A DNA stretch of 64,000 nt, taken from Tepidiphilus margaritifer DSM 15129. Its GTDB lineage: Bacteria; Pseudomonadota; Gammaproteobacteria; Burkholderiales; Rhodocyclaceae. Shown piece after piece: positions 30,020-39,744 of this stretch. The stretch is taken from assembly GCF_000425565.1 (NCBI RefSeq), contig NZ_KE384397.1:1-64000 (forward strand). Reading direction: 5' to 3'. Below the pieces are notes generated by a model. The model was not told the origin of the DNA. It saw only the letters and a program-made list of their open reading frames with translations, and searched no databases. Positions within the stretch are counted from its first letter, which is position 1, and each line of letters opens with the position of its first letter. Position numbers and translations under genes: made by a program.

Positions 30020-30598
30020 ATGATCAAGTGGTACGACAAACACCATCGATTTAAACCGGTTATCATAGTATGGCTGACTTCTATCAGCCTACTTTTGATC
30101 CAAGGATGTGCGCTAACCCAAGAAAATAAACGAATAAATATAAACTATAAATCCCTTCACATCGCATTGCCAAAAGAAGGGCTTTTTTCAATAACAAAAA
30201 CATCAGATTTAATCGCGCTGGAGTATGTTAATGGCAATGTAGTCGCATTATCTTACTTTCCATGTGCGACGCCAGGAGATAATATCGAAATTGCCGCGTC
30301 TGCGTGGTTCGAGTTTCTTTTTGGGACAGGCTATGAACTTGATGACTACGTAAAAAAAATATTACCTATAGAAGAAATAAGACGAATAAGGTGGCAATTC
30401 GTAGTGTCGACTAAAACAGTGACACGTGATCATACACGAATCTACTGGCTTAATTACAAGGCTCAAGCGCCGATAGATGCAAGAATCCTTATAGTTAGCG
30501 GGGGTCACTCCGAAAGCTATTACGAGGTAGTTTACAAAGGCGACCAGAAATATCCTATAGAAGAAATAGTTGAGTCTATTAACCTAAGTAAGAACTAG
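30020..30598 (+). CDS. AT-rich putative lipoprotein, unknown function
   Basis: A 192-residue protein from ATG 30020. The N-terminus has a positively charged start, a hydrophobic stretch ending IIVWLTSISLLLIQGC, i.e. a signal peptide with a lipobox-like LIQGC, and the rest is soluble. Base composition is far lower in GC than the neighbours. It lies beyond attC3 in the opposite orientation to the other cassette genes, so it may be a cassette gene read backward or unrelated island DNA. No family recognised. Confidence 0.65.
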   Translation: MIKWYDKHHRFKPVIIVWLTSISLLLIQGCALTQENKRININYKSLHIALPKEGLFSITKTSDLIALEYVNGNVVALSYFPCATPGDNIEIAASAWFEFLFGTGYELDDYVKKILPIEEIRRIRWQFVVSTKTVTRDHTRIYWLNYKAQAPIDARILIVSGGHSESYYEVVYKGDQKYPIEEIVESINLSKN

Positions 30599-30774
30599 AA
30601 AATAAGCACAATAATCCAAACTGCTGCTAATAAGATTAACGCTAGCATCAGGTCCTTCCTAAAAGACCACCTTAAAACTTCGCTCACTAAACTAGAAACT
30701 TTGTTTATGAGGTATAAGAGCCCAAAGTCATCCATCTACAAAATACGCCTCTGTGTGGGTGCGTTAAATACCTA

Positions 30775-32068
30775 GGGAAACCTCGATCAACCCCCGTTTT
30801 CCGGGGAATTTGGGGTGAAGCAGACTCTTCATGACATCCGGCACTGAATTCCACTCGATTTCCCCCCGTTTTGGCCGCTCGTTGCGGCCTCGTGCCCCGG
30901 TTTTTTCCTGCCCACGGCCGCTTTGGGCACACTGCGGCCGTGGGCAGGCCTCACCAGGGGATGGCGTTGGACTTCACGAGCCACACCGTGCGCCGGATGT
31001 TGTAGCAGGCAGCCATCAGGGTGAGGGCAAAGTCGGCTCTGGCCTGTCCGATGGTGCGGATCATCTTGCCGCCCATGGCTTCGATGGCAGCGAACACGTG
31101 CTCGACCCGCGCACGCACGCGGGCAATGCGCGTGTTGCGCGCTTTCTGCCGCTTGGGCAGTGGCCGGTGGGGCTTGGCCTTGCGCTGGATCTGCGGCCGG
31201 TAGCCTTTGGCCTGCAGCGATTCCTCTCGCTCCTTGCTCGCGTAGCCCCGGTCGGCGTAGACGTCGCTCGCGGCAGGTGTTGCCCGAGTCGAGCAGCTCC
31301 TCGAAGTGCTGGCTGTCGTGGGTGCTGGCCGTGTCGGTCTTCAGGCGCCGGATGAGCTTGTGCTTGCGATCGACACAGACCGAAAGTTTGTAGCCGTAGT
31401 AGCTCTTGCCGTGTTTCTTGGTCCAGGTGGCATCCAGGTCTTTTTGACGGCGTTTGGCCGGCTTCCACCCGCGGGGCATGGCACGTTGTTCCACGATCTC
31501 CTGCTCTTCCCGAGTGAAGTGCTGACGGGGAGCGCGCTACCGGCGTCGCATCCACGATCTGCCCACCCCGGGCGATATAGCCCTTGCGTTCGATTTGGCG
31601 CTTCACCGCCTCGAACAGGGCTTGCGCCCCTGCAGCTCCGATGCGGTTCTCGAACAGCCAGATCGTGGTGCGATCGGGAATCGTACGCGAATGCTCCAGC
31701 CCACAAAAGCGCTTGAAACTCGTCCGATCAAGGAGCTGGTACTCCATCTGCTCGTCCGAGAGCCCATAGAGACGCTTCAACACCACGATACGCACCATCG
31801 TCTCGATCGGATAGGGCGGCCGTCCGCCTTTGGACTGATCCTTCGAGGGAAAAATCTTCTCCACTTCCGCCGCCAGCGCCGCAAAGTCGATCACCGAGTC
31901 CATCTCCTGCAGGGGATCGCCCAAGCGATCGAGCTTGGCGCGATGTTCTTCTGCGGCAAAGAGGTCGGGCTGGATCGCGGTGCGGCGCGTCATGGTTCGG
32001 GCTCCTCTCGACTCAGGACAGAGGAATTTTATCAGAGGCCGGGGGTGGAGGGGTTTTTCGAGGTGCCC
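30775..32068 (-). mobile_element. IS5-family element, copy 1 (inverted relative to copies 2 and 3)
   Basis: About 1294 bp. Inverted repeats read GGGAAACCTCGATCAACCCC at 30775 and, inward from the other end, GGGCACCTCGAAAAACCCC. The transposase inside has two frameshifts. The 4-bp flanks differ, so no target duplication is visible. With copy 2 (41106-42400) it forms an inverted pair enclosing thiI, the arsenic operon and associated genes. Confidence 0.85.
30951..31993 (-). pseudogene. IS5-family transposase, two frameshifts
   Basis: The frame from ATG 31993 encodes RTAIQPDLFAAEEHRAKLDR and the IS5 first domain through GQIVDATPV. It needs a +1 shift at a CCCC run to continue as QHFTREEQEIVEQRAMPRGW, and a second +1 shift after NTCRE to continue as VYADRGYASKEREESL up to the stop at 30951. 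The span is 1043 bases, two more than a multiple of three. Programmed shifting cannot be excluded, but two shifts would be unusual. Confidence 0.8.
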
Positions 32069-32142
32069 TCGATCTCCCGCAGCGACACGCTTCGCCGGTT
32101 GCACTGCTAGAATCGCCCCTTCCCTTTCCCGACCATCCCCGC

Positions 32143-33615
32143 ATGCGTTTCCTCCTCAAGCTCTCCCCCGAGATCATCATCAAGAGCACCTCGGTGCGCA
32201 AGACGATGACCAAGATCCTCGCCGACAACGTGCGGCGTCTGGCCGAGAAAGACGGCATCGCCTGCCGCGTGCGCCGATTCTGGGACAAGATCGAAGTCGA
32301 AGTGGCCGACGAGGACGGCGCGCGGCTGCAGCGGCGGCTGTGCGACACCCCCGGCATCGATCTCGTGCTGCGCGTGCGCGAGCTCCCTTTGTCCGAAGTC
32401 TCGCCGCAGGCGGTGGCGCAAGCCGTGGCCGCGGTCGCCGCGCCCTGGGTGGCCGGCAAGACCTTTGCCGTACGCGCCAAGCGCAAGGGGCGGCATGCCT
32501 TCACCTCGCTCGAACTCGAACGCACGGCGGGCACCGCGCTCCTTGCCGCTGCTCCCAGGGCCAAGGTCGATCTCACGCACCCCGAGGTGACGGTGGCGAT
32601 CGAACTCGCCGGCGACGTGCTCGAGCTCGTGGAGGCACGGGAACGGGGGTTGGGCGGTTTTCCACTCGGCGCGCAGGGCGAAGCGCTCGCCCTCGTCTCC
32701 GGCGGGTTCGACTCGAGCGTGGCCGCCTTCCTCATGCTGCGCCGGGGAATCAAGACGCACTTCGTCTTCTTCGACCTGGGCGGAGCCGAGCACGAGGCGG
32801 CCGTGCAGCAAGTGTGCCACTACCTGTGGCAACGCTACGCCCGTTCGCATTCGGTGCTCTTCGTCTCCGTGCCCTTCGGCGAGGTGATCGAGCGGCTGCT
32901 CTCCGACGTGCGTGAAGGCTACATGGGCGTGATGCTCAAGCGCCTGATGCTGATGGCCGCCTCTCGCCTGGCCGACGAGCTCGGGCTCGACGCGCTGGTG
33001 ACCGGCGAGAGCCTCGCCCAGGTCTCGAGCCAGACGCTGAGAAACCTCGCCCTCATCGACCGGGCCACCGACAAGCTGGTGGTGCGCCCGGTGGTGGCGC
33101 TACACAAGAACGAAATCATCGCCTGGGCCGAGCGCATCGGCACGCGCTCTTTTGCCGAGCACCTGCCGGAACACTGCGCCGTCATCTCCAGGCGGCCGGT
33201 GATCCACGGCTCCTTCGAGCGGCTCGCCGAGCTGGAGCAGAACTTCGACTTCACGGTGCTCGACCGGGCGCTCGCCGCGCGCAAAACCTGGAAAATCGAG
33301 GCGCTCGCCACGCCTCCCGAAGCCGGTGAGGCGCTGCCTGTCGTGACACGCAAAGCCCCCGGCGAGCTCCTCATCGACATCCGCCCCCCCGAGCTCGCCG
33401 ACGAAGCGCCGCTGCCCGAGGCCGATCTGGTGATCCCTTTCTTCGCCCTGCGCGAAGCCACCTTGCCCGAGGCGCAGCGCTATCTGCTCTACTGCGACCG
33501 CGGGCTGCTGAGCCAGTGGCACGGCCGGGCGCTCGCCGAGCGCGGGCTGGACGTGGCGGTGTATCAGCCGGCGCGCGCCGGTATAGTGGCCCCCGAATTT
33601 GAGACACCGGTTTAA
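32143..33615 (+). CDS. thiI: tRNA 4-thiouridine synthetase / thiazole sulfurtransferase ThiI, C-terminus altered by IS
   Basis: A 490-residue protein: NFLD/THUMP region (first ~165 residues), PP-loop ATPase with VSGGFDSSVA near 190, and a C-terminal rhodanese-like domain with the active-site cysteine in LLYCDRG. Another cysteine in LPEHCAVIS matches the resolving cysteine. It transfers sulfur to tRNA U8 and to ThiS. The natural end is near YQPARA; the last 11 residues (from GIVAPEF) are encoded by the end of an inserted IS3 element, probably harmless. The promoter region is only about 75 bp from IS5 copy 1. Confidence 0.93.
   Translation: MRFLLKLSPEIIIKSTSVRKTMTKILADNVRRLAEKDGIACRVRRFWDKIEVEVADEDGARLQRRLCDTPGIDLVLRVRELPLSEVSPQAVAQAVAAVAAPWVAGKTFAVRAKRKGRHAFTSLELERTAGTALLAAAPRAKVDLTHPEVTVAIELAGDVLELVEARERGLGGFPLGAQGEALALVSGGFDSSVAAFLMLRRGIKTHFVFFDLGGAEHEAAVQQVCHYLWQRYARSHSVLFVSVPFGEVIERLLSDVREGYMGVMLKRLMLMAASRLADELGLDALVTGESLAQVSSQTLRNLALIDRATDKLVVRPVVALHKNEIIAWAERIGTRSFAEHLPEHCAVISRRPVIHGSFERLAELEQNFDFTVLDRALAARKTWKIEALATPPEAGEALPVVTRKAPGELLIDIRPPELADEAPLPEADLVIPFFALREATLPEAQRYLLYCDRGLLSQWHGRALAERGLDVAVYQPARAGIVAPEFETPV
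33582..33607 (+). repeat. IS3-family terminal inverted repeat inside thiI end
   Basis: TATAGTGGCCCCCGAATTTG at 33582 continues with AGACAC. Its reverse complement matches 50535-50560 at 22 of 26 positions, so the two sites are the two ends of one IS3-type element family. Confidence 0.7.
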
Positions 33616-33640
33616 GCTGTCGTCCAAAGAGGACGATGAC

Positions 33641-33763
33641 ATGAGCGAAGGCAAGAAGCGCAAGGTGCATCGCTCAGCGTTCAAGACGAAAGTAGGGCTG
33701 GAAGCGCTCAGAGGGGTAAAGAGGCTCAACGAGATCGGGCAGCACTACGGCGTGCATCCAGTT
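33641..33763 (+). pseudogene. IS3-family OrfA, 5' fragment
   Basis: From ATG 33641 (AAGAGGACGATGAC upstream) the frame encodes GKKRKVHRSAFKTKVGLEAL and GVKRLNEIGQHYGVHPV, the start of an IS3 OrfA with its helix-turn-helix. It stops matching after HPV and fuses into unrelated sequence. This type differs from the OrfA remnant at 27820. Confidence 0.75.
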
Positions 33764-33925
33764 CATGTTGATGAACCTGCTCGAAGCAGCCAATCCCAAT
33801 CCCCAGATCCGCTTTCATGCGACCGACTTCAAGCCCTCCCACATCGCCGGCGCCCGCGCCTTGGCTGCAGAGGCCGGCCTGCAAGACGCAATCGTCCCCA
33901 TCCGTACCTGGCCCCTCATGCGGCG
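33764..33925 (+). pseudogene. Fragment resembling a class I methyltransferase
   Basis: A short frame encodes NLLEAANPNPQIRFHATDFKP followed by SHIAGARALAAEAGL, which resembles the glycine-rich-loop neighbourhood and motif II (TDF) of SAM-dependent methyltransferases. Both ends are cut: on the left by the IS3 remnant, on the right by unrelated sequence leading to the GST gene. Weakly supported. Confidence 0.4.
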
Positions 33926-34003
33926 ATTGGACAATCCGGTCATGGCTGCCCATAATGTGCGATGCAGCACGGACCGTTTTTCCCACCGATCGAGGAAATC
34001 GCC

Positions 34004-34846
34004 ATGAGTGACACCACAGCGTACGTGCCACCAAAGGTCTGGAAGTATTGCGCGCCCTCGGGTGGCCGATTCGCCAGTATCAACCGCCCGAGCGCCGGCC
34101 CCACCCATGACAAACCGTTGCCGGTGGGCAAGCATCCGCTGCAGCTCTATTCGCTGGCCACCCCAAACGGCGTGAAAGTCACCATCATGCTCGAGGAGTT
34201 GCTCGCCCTCGGCCATGCCTGTGCCGAGTACGACGCCTGGCTGATCCGCATCAGCGAAGGCGAGCAGTTCTCCAGTGGCTTCGTCGAGATCAATCCAAAC
34301 TCGAAGATTCCGGCGCTCGTCGATCGCAGCGGCGCAAAGCCACTACGCGTGTTCGAGTCCGGCTCGATCCTCCTCTACTTGGCCGAGAAGTTCGGTGCCT
34401 TCCTGCCCACCGACACGGCTGGACGCACCGAGACCCTAAACTGGCTGTTCTGGCAGGTGGGTTCGGCCCCCTTAGTGGGCGGCGGCTTTGGTCACTTCTA
34501 CGCCTACGCACCGGAAAAATACGAGTACCCCATCAACCGCTATGCCATGGAGACCAAGCGCCAGCTCGACGTGCTCGATCGCCTGCTGGCCGAGCGTCGC
34601 TACATCGTCGGCGATGACTACACCATTGCCGACATGGCCATCTGGCCATGGTATGGCGCTCTGGTGTGCGGCGAGCTCTACCAGGCGGCCGAATTCCTCT
34701 CGGTGCAAGACTACAGACACGTACAGCGCTGGGCCGCCGAGATCGCCACACGCCCCGCCGTGATCCGCGGACGCAAGGTCAACCGCACCTGGGGCGAAGA
34801 GGACGAGCAAGTACCAGAGCGCCACGATGCCTCGGACTTGGGCTAA
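34004..34846 (+). CDS. yghU: Glutathione S-transferase family disulfide-bond oxidoreductase (YghU-like)
   Basis: A 280-residue [14 protein letters not shown] near the N-terminus and [18 protein letters not shown] are typical of YghU, and the thioredoxin-like half is followed by an all-helical half ending in [19 protein letters not shown]. YghU proteins reduce disulfides with glutathione. The start at 34004 gives MSDTTAYVP, the family start; an upstream in-frame ATG is not needed. First intact gene of the island's GC-rich part. Confidence 0.88.
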   Translation: MSDTTAYVPPKVWKYCAPSGGRFASINRPSAGPTHDKPLPVGKHPLQLYSLATPNGVKVTIMLEELLALGHACAEYDAWLIRISEGEQFSSGFVEINPNSKIPALVDRSGAKPLRVFESGSILLYLAEKFGAFLPTDTAGRTETLNWLFWQVGSAPLVGGGFGHFYAYAPEKYEYPINRYAMETKRQLDVLDRLLAERRYIVGDDYTIADMAIWPWYGALVCGELYQAAEFLSVQDYRHVQRWAAEIATRPAVIRGRKVNRTWGEEDEQVPERHDASDLG

Positions 34847-34910
34847 TTGGGACAATGGGTTCGAGGGTGTAAGATCACGGTGCGCCACGCCTTGCAAAGG
34901 CACGCTGCGC

Positions 34911-35135
34911 TGGTGCGAAACCTCGTCTGATACCCCGGCGCAGCTCGCGCTGGCTTGGGTGTTGGCGCAGGGCGAGGACATCGTGCCCATCCCCGGCACC
35001 AAGCGCCGCGCACGGCTGGAGGAGAACGTCAAGGCGCTGGAGGTACGGCTGAGCGCCGAGGATCTGGCGCGCATCGACCGCATCCTGCCGCCCGGCGCCG
35101 CCGTCGGGGAGTCGCCAATCGCTGGCGGGCTGAAA
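34911..35135 (+). pseudogene. Aldo/keto reductase, C-terminal fragment
   Basis: An open stretch encodes [30 protein letters not shown] and [21 protein letters not shown], the C-terminal NADPH-binding part of aldo/keto reductases. The N-terminal barrel is absent; the upstream part fuses to the end of the GST gene without homology. The end also drifts into another frame after about 35130. Confidence 0.75.
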
Positions 35136-35261
35136 ATCCCGAGGGAGCGCTCGAGGACGCCGGCTGGGCAGCGAACGCTTATTTCCAACCCTGATTCGCT
35201 CGACGGATCACTTTCACCGGCACGGGGCTGACCCGGTACCGGTCCGACAAAGGGGTAGACG

Positions 35262-36002
35262 ATGAACGAGAACATCCGGGGAAAAATCGTGGTAATCACC
35301 GGCGCGAGCAGCGGCCTGGGCGAGGCGACGGCGCGCCGACTAGCCGCCGAGGGCGCCATCGTGGTGCTCGGTGCGCGGCGGCTCGAGCGCATCCAAGCGC
35401 TAGCGGCCGAACTGGGCGGCGAGGAGAAGGCGCTGGCCCTGCGAACCGATGTGACCGACCGTGGTCAGGTGGAGGCGCTGGTCAACGCCGCGGTGCAGCG
35501 CTACGGGCGGGTCGACGCCATACTCAACAACGCCGGCCTGATGCCCCATTCACCGCTGGAGCGGCTCAAGGTCGATGACTGGGATCGCATGATCGACGTG
35601 AACATCAAGGGCGTCCTGTACGGTATCGCTGCGGCCCTGCCACACATGATCCGCCAGCGATCCGGACACATCCTCAACGTCGCTTCCGTCGCTGGCCACA
35701 AGGTGCGCGCCGGCAGCACGGTCTACTCGGCCACCAAGCACGCGGTGCGCGTGATTTCCGAAGGTCTGCGCCAGGAAGTGAAGCCCTACGGCATTCGTAC
35801 CACCATCCTCTCCCCCGGTGCGGTGGCCACCGAGTTGCCGAACAGCATCACCGAGCCGGATGTGGCGGAGAACGTCCGCAAGCTCTACGAGATCGCCATT
35901 CCTGCCGATGCCTTCGCCCGGGCCGTGCTCTTCGCGATGAGCCAGCCGGACGACGTGGACATCAACGAGATCCTGTTTCGCCCCACCGCGCAGGAATACT
36001 GA
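35262..36002 (+). CDS. Short-chain dehydrogenase/reductase
   Basis: A 246-residue classical [14 protein letters not shown] at residues 13-23 binds the cofactor, NNAG follows near 85, and catalytic serine, tyrosine and lysine are in NVASVAGH and VYSATKHAV. The C-terminus [20 protein letters not shown] resembles NADP-dependent oxidoreductases of unknown physiological substrate. GAGAAC-free spacing gives only a weak ribosome site. Full length and intact. Confidence 0.88.
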   Translation: MNENIRGKIVVITGASSGLGEATARRLAAEGAIVVLGARRLERIQALAAELGGEEKALALRTDVTDRGQVEALVNAAVQRYGRVDAILNNAGLMPHSPLERLKVDDWDRMIDVNIKGVLYGIAAALPHMIRQRSGHILNVASVAGHKVRAGSTVYSATKHAVRVISEGLRQEVKPYGIRTTILSPGAVATELPNSITEPDVAENVRKLYEIAIPADAFARAVLFAMSQPDDVDINEILFRPTAQEY

Positions 36003-36098
36003 GACTGAGGTCTTTGCGCCGAGGCATCAACCCGGCGGGTGATTCGCTCGCCGCCGAGCACCAGGCCTTGCCGTCTCGTCCGTTTCAAGGGAGCCGCC

Positions 36099-36383
36099 AT
36101 GACCACCCGCAAACCGCAAATCGTCATCACCTATTGCACCCAGTGCCAGTGGCTGCTGCGGGCCGCCTGGCTTGCCCAGGAACTGTTATCCACCTTTGCC
36201 GACGACCTCGGGCGGGTGGTTCTGGAGCCGGGCACCGGCGGGGTGTTCCGCATCACCTGTGACGGCGAGCAAATCTGGGAGCGCCAGGCCGACGGCGGCT
36301 TCCCCGAGGCGAAGGTGCTCAAGCAGCGCGTCCGTGACCGCATCGCTCCGGGCCGTGACCTCGGCCATAACGACCGCCACTGA
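36099..36383 (+). CDS. SelT/SelW/SelH (Rdx) family protein
   Basis: A 94-residue thioredoxin-like protein. It begins with ITYCTQCQWLLRAAWLAQEL, where CxxC replaces the Cys-Sec pair of animal selenoproteins. The second half has GGVFRITCDGEQIWERQADGGFPEAK, as in bacterial Rdx members. A redox role is presumed. ATG 36099 has AAGGGAG upstream. It lies 96 bases after the SDR gene and may share its transcript. Confidence 0.87.
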   Translation: MTTRKPQIVITYCTQCQWLLRAAWLAQELLSTFADDLGRVVLEPGTGGVFRITCDGEQIWERQADGGFPEAKVLKQRVRDRIAPGRDLGHNDRH

Positions 36384-36606
36384 ACGCGCTGCAGGAGTGC
36401 CAAGGGACAGCATGGAGAGCACCAACGTATTTTCTCGTCTGCATGGTACCGGCCGGTGCAAAGGGCCATGTGGCAGTGGCGCCGCTCGACGAATTCCGTG
36501 TGGGAGGACTGGTGCGCGATCGGCCCACCGAAAGAAGTCCGGCTCAAGCGCAGGAACGACAGAAAGACGCGCCCGGCCCCGTGGCGCTTGATGGGCGGCT
36601 CGGGCC

Positions 36607-37329
36607 TCAGAGGGCACTTTGGTTCACTCGCTTGGCCAATGCCTCGGCGCTTTCCTTGCGCTCGCTATAGCGGTCCACCAGATACGGCACCGCGTCGCGC
36701 GTGAGCAGCGTGAACTTCATCAGCTCCTCCATCACGTCCACGATGCGCTCGTAGTACGGCGAGGGCTTCATGCGGCCGGCCTCATCGAACTCCTGGTACG
36801 CCTTGGCGATCGAAGACTGGTTGGGGATGGTCAGCATGCGCATCCAGCGCCCCAGCACGCGCATCTGATTCACCGCGTTGAAGGACTGTGAGCCGCCCGA
36901 GACTTGCATCACCGCCAGCGTCTTGCCTTGGGTCGGGCGTACCGCGCCAACCGACAGCGGAATCCAGTCGATCTGGGTCTTCATTAGGCCACTCATCGCA
37001 CCGTGCCGTTCCGGCGAGCTCCATACCATGCCTTCGGCCCACTGCACCAGCTGGCGCAGTTCCCTGACCTTGGGGTGATCTTCGCTGGCGTCGTCCACCA
37101 GCGGCAGGCCCGACGGGTCGAAGAAGCGCGTCTCACCCCCGAGCGCGCGCAGGATGCGCGCCGCTTCCTCGGCGGCCAGGCGGCTGTACGAGCGCTCGCG
37201 CAGCGAACCATAGAGCAGCAGAAAGCGCGGTGCATGGCTGGCACGTGGGGGCGTCAGCAGCCGTTGCCTGTCGGGCTGCTGGAATAGCGTGGCGTCCAGA
37301 TTCGGCAGATCGATGAGCGCGTCAGACAT
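36607..37329 (-). CDS. arsH: ArsH, NADPH-dependent FMN reductase of the arsenic operon
   Basis: A 240-residue flavodoxin-like protein. [19 protein letters not shown] binds FMN phosphate, [20 protein letters not shown] and [14 protein letters not shown] are ArsH signatures. ArsH oxidises trivalent organoarsenicals and reduces flavin or quinones. The start 37329 overlaps the arsC stop by 8 bases. Last gene of the operon. Confidence 0.93.
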   Translation of the reverse strand: MSDALIDLPNLDATLFQQPDRQRLLTPPRASHAPRFLLLYGSLRERSYSRLAAEEAARILRALGGETRFFDPSGLPLVDDASEDHPKVRELRQLVQWAEGMVWSSPERHGAMSGLMKTQIDWIPLSVGAVRPTQGKTLAVMQVSGGSQSFNAVNQMRVLGRWMRMLTIPNQSSIAKAYQEFDEAGRMKPSPYYERIVDVMEELMKFTLLTRDAVPYLVDRYSERKESAEALAKRVNQSAL

Positions 37330-37744
37330 CTTGCCCCCGCGCATCCACCACCGGTTTGCCGTCTTCCTTGCTGAACGCGCCGCGCTGCGGCTGCGGCAGG
37401 ATCTCCAGCACGGTTTGCGCGGGGCGGCACAGGCGCGTGCCCAGCGGCGTGACCACGATGGGCCGGTTGATCAGGATGGGATACTGGAGCATGAAGTCGA
37501 TCAGTTCCGCGTCGCTCCATTTCGGATCGGCCAAGCCCAGCTCCGCATAGGGCGTGCCCTGCTCGCGCAGCACCGCGCGCACCGGCACGCCCATGGCGAG
37601 GATCAGCTGCTCGAGCGTGTCGCGCTCGGGCGGCGTTTTGAGGTACTCGATGACGATCGGCTCCTCGCCGCTGTTGCGGATCAAGGCGAGCACGTTGCGC
37701 GAGGTGCCGCAGTTGGGGTTGTGGTAGATCGTGATGTGGCTCAT
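37322..37744 (-). CDS. arsC: Arsenate reductase, glutaredoxin type
   Basis: A 140-residue ArsC of the plasmid R773 type. [12 protein letters not shown] contains the catalytic Cys12, and arginines in [16 protein letters not shown] form the arsenate site. It reduces As(V) to As(III) using glutathione and glutaredoxin; the product is expelled by Acr3. The gene lies 13 bases after acr3 and overlaps arsH. Confidence 0.95.
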   Translation of the reverse strand: MSHITIYHNPNCGTSRNVLALIRNSGEEPIVIEYLKTPPERDTLEQLILAMGVPVRAVLREQGTPYAELGLADPKWSDAELIDFMLQYPILINRPIVVTPLGTRLCRPAQTVLEILPQPQRGAFSKEDGKPVVDARGQDV

Positions 37745-37757
37745 GATGAAAGGCTTC

Positions 37758-38795
37758 CTATCTATGGGCGGGCTGCGCGCCGCGTTCGTACCAGCCGCGT
37801 GAGCGATTGACCACGTGCACGACCAGCAGCATCACCGGCACCTCGATCAGTACGCCGACCACGGTGGCCAGCGCGGCGCCGGAGTGCAAGCCGAACAGGC
37901 TGATGGCGGCGGCCACCGCCAGTTCGAAGAAATTGCTCGCGCCGATCAGTGCCGAGGGGCACGCGACGCTGTGCTGCTCGCCCGCCTTCCGGTTGAGCCA
38001 GTAGGCCAGGCCGGCATTGAAGAACACCTGGATCAGGATCGGCGCCGCCAGCATGGCGATGACCAGCGGCTGGTGCAAAATGGCTTCTCCCTGAAAGGCG
38101 AACAGCAGCACCAGGGTCAGCAGCAGCGCGGCGATCGACAGCGGACCGATGCGCTCCAATGCCTGATCAAACGCGGCCTGGCCTCGGCGCAGCAGCGCAC
38201 GGCGCCAGAGCTGCGCGAGGATGACCGGGATCACGATGTAGAGCATCACGGAAATCAACAGGGTATCCCACGGCACGGTGACGGCCGACAGGCCCAACAG
38301 CAGGCCAACGATGGGCGCAAAGGCGAATATCATGATGACGTCGTTGAGCGCCACCTGCGACAGCGTGAACACGGGGTCGCCGCCAGTCAGCCGGCTCCAG
38401 ACGAACACCATCGCCGTGCAGGGCGCAGCGGCCAGTAGGATCAGACCGGCAACATAGCTGTCGAGCTGGTCGGCAGGCAGCCAGTCGGCGAAGAGCCGTT
38501 GGATGAACAGCCAGGCGAGGAGCGCCATCGAGAACGGTTTGACCGCCCAGTTGACGAACAGAGTGACGCTGATGCCACGCCAGTGCTGGCGCACCTGACC
38601 CAAGGCGCCGAAGTCCACCTTCAGCAGCATGGGAACGATCATCACCCAGATCAGCACGCCGACCGGGAGGTTCACCCGAGCGACTTCCATGTGACCGATG
38701 GCCTGGAATACGCCGGGCGCGAACTGCCCGAGCACGATGCCGGCGACGATGCACAGCAGCACCCACACGCTCAGATAGCGCTCGAAGACGCTCAT
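37758..38795 (-). CDS. acr3: Arsenite efflux permease Acr3
   Basis: A 345-residue membrane protein with ten predicted helices. The conserved cysteine lies in LLAAAPCTAMVFVWSRLTGGD, and GASNFFELAVAAAISLFG is also typical. It exports As(III) by proton exchange. The start at 38795 (MSVFERYLSVW) fits the family; longer frames upstream are not homologous. It is separated from arsR by about 117 bases and transcribed in the same direction. Confidence 0.94.
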   Translation of the reverse strand: MSVFERYLSVWVLLCIVAGIVLGQFAPGVFQAIGHMEVARVNLPVGVLIWVMIVPMLLKVDFGALGQVRQHWRGISVTLFVNWAVKPFSMALLAWLFIQRLFADWLPADQLDSYVAGLILLAAAPCTAMVFVWSRLTGGDPVFTLSQVALNDVIMIFAFAPIVGLLLGLSAVTVPWDTLLISVMLYIVIPVILAQLWRRALLRRGQAAFDQALERIGPLSIAALLLTLVLLFAFQGEAILHQPLVIAMLAAPILIQVFFNAGLAYWLNRKAGEQHSVACPSALIGASNFFELAVAAAISLFGLHSGAALATVVGVLIEVPVMLLVVHVVNRSRGWYERGAQPAHR

Positions 38796-38912
38796 GGATT
38801 CAGGCGCTCGCGCTGATTGCACGGCTTCGCGGGCTGCGTCCCGCGTGGCCGTCCCGCTGCGCCGATGCTGCACCACCCGGGCTGCGACGAGATGAGCGCC
38901 AGGCGATGGGGC

Positions 38913-39242
38913 TCAACACGCGATGCAGGCATGGGAATCGTCGCTGGCTTGGCACACGCCGCCCTGGCAGCAGTGCTCGGTCAGATAGCCGAGCAGGTCA
39001 TTCATGTGGCCATACTCGGCGCGGTAGATCAGGTTGCGGCCCTGCTGCTCGATCGTGACCAGGCCGGCACGGGCCAGCTCCTTCAAGTGAAAGGACAAGG
39101 TGTTGCGGGCCACCTCCAGCTGCTCGGCCAGCACGCTCGGGGTGAGCCCTGCAGGGCCTGCGGCGACCAGTGCGCGGAACACGCGCAGCCGTTGGGTATG
39201 GGCCAGGGCACTCAGGGCGGATACGGCTTGGGTCTCATCCAT
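38913..39242 (-). CDS. arsR: ArsR repressor with C-terminal As(III) site
   Basis: A 109-residue winged-helix repressor. The recognition helix region reads VARNTLSFHLKELARAGLV. There is no ELCVCDL-type alpha-3 metal site. Instead cysteines 91, 92 and 97 cluster in EHCCQGGVCQ near the C-terminus, the arrangement described for Acidithiobacillus ferrooxidans-type ArsR. Two more cysteines end the protein (CIAC). It should repress arsR-acr3-arsC-arsH from the inverted repeat at 39244. Confidence 0.9.
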   Translation of the reverse strand: MDETQAVSALSALAHTQRLRVFRALVAAGPAGLTPSVLAEQLEVARNTLSFHLKELARAGLVTIEQQGRNLIYRAEYGHMNDLLGYLTEHCCQGGVCQASDDSHACIAC

Positions 39243-39243
39243 A

Positions 39244-39269
39244 ATTCAATGATACCACGTCTATTGAAT
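39244..39269. promoter_or_regulatory. Inverted repeat upstream of arsR, probable ArsR operator
   Basis: ATTCAAT (39244-39250) and ATTGAAT (39263-39269) are exact inverted arms 12 bases apart, directly before the arsR start at 39242. AT-rich dyads of this kind are usual ArsR sites. Confidence 0.7.
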
Positions 39270-39744
39270 CATCGCGCAAGAGCTCAACAGAGCAAACTTC
39301 AGGCGTGCAGCGTTGCGCCAGCGCTCTATACTAGCCTAGCGCGGGTGGACGACGAGGCCACGCGCCGGGTCTGGAACAGAGCGACTATCCTTTTGTTCGG
39401 TGTTTGTTCGGTGGCCATGCGCATTCTGCGGCACGGCTCATCGGTGCAGCTGCTGCTGAATCGCTACAAGGAGCACCGTCGTCGGGCGTTTTCCTGCAGC
39501 GGTGATGAACAATGACCCGCGCGGGTTCGTGATGGGTCCGCCGCGCCCGCATCTGCAGAAAAACACAGGGCGCCGCGAAAAACCGTCGCGAGCGGCTGCA
39601 GGGCAAGGCGCACGGAGCGCAGGAGGCGAGACATATCATGAAGATAGGCGAGCATCCGAGCACCGCGCAACGCCGCCATGCAGCCGCGCAGTAGGTTGTT
39701 CGAGGCGCCCCACAGATGCCCCCTTTTTCCGTTGGAGTATCGCC
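39270..39744. other. Gene-free 475-bp stretch between ars operon and flavin monooxygenase gene
   Basis: No supported gene. It contains a short direct repeat of TTGTTCGG near 39392-39410 and several GC-rich stretches without homology that I can recognise. Codon use in the open frames is not coding-like. Possibly relict IS or intergenic DNA brought with the island. Confidence 0.5.

Noticed and set aside
36384-36606. Possible small gene between the Rdx gene and arsH
   Set aside because: Several frames are open but none has a ribosome site with family resemblance.
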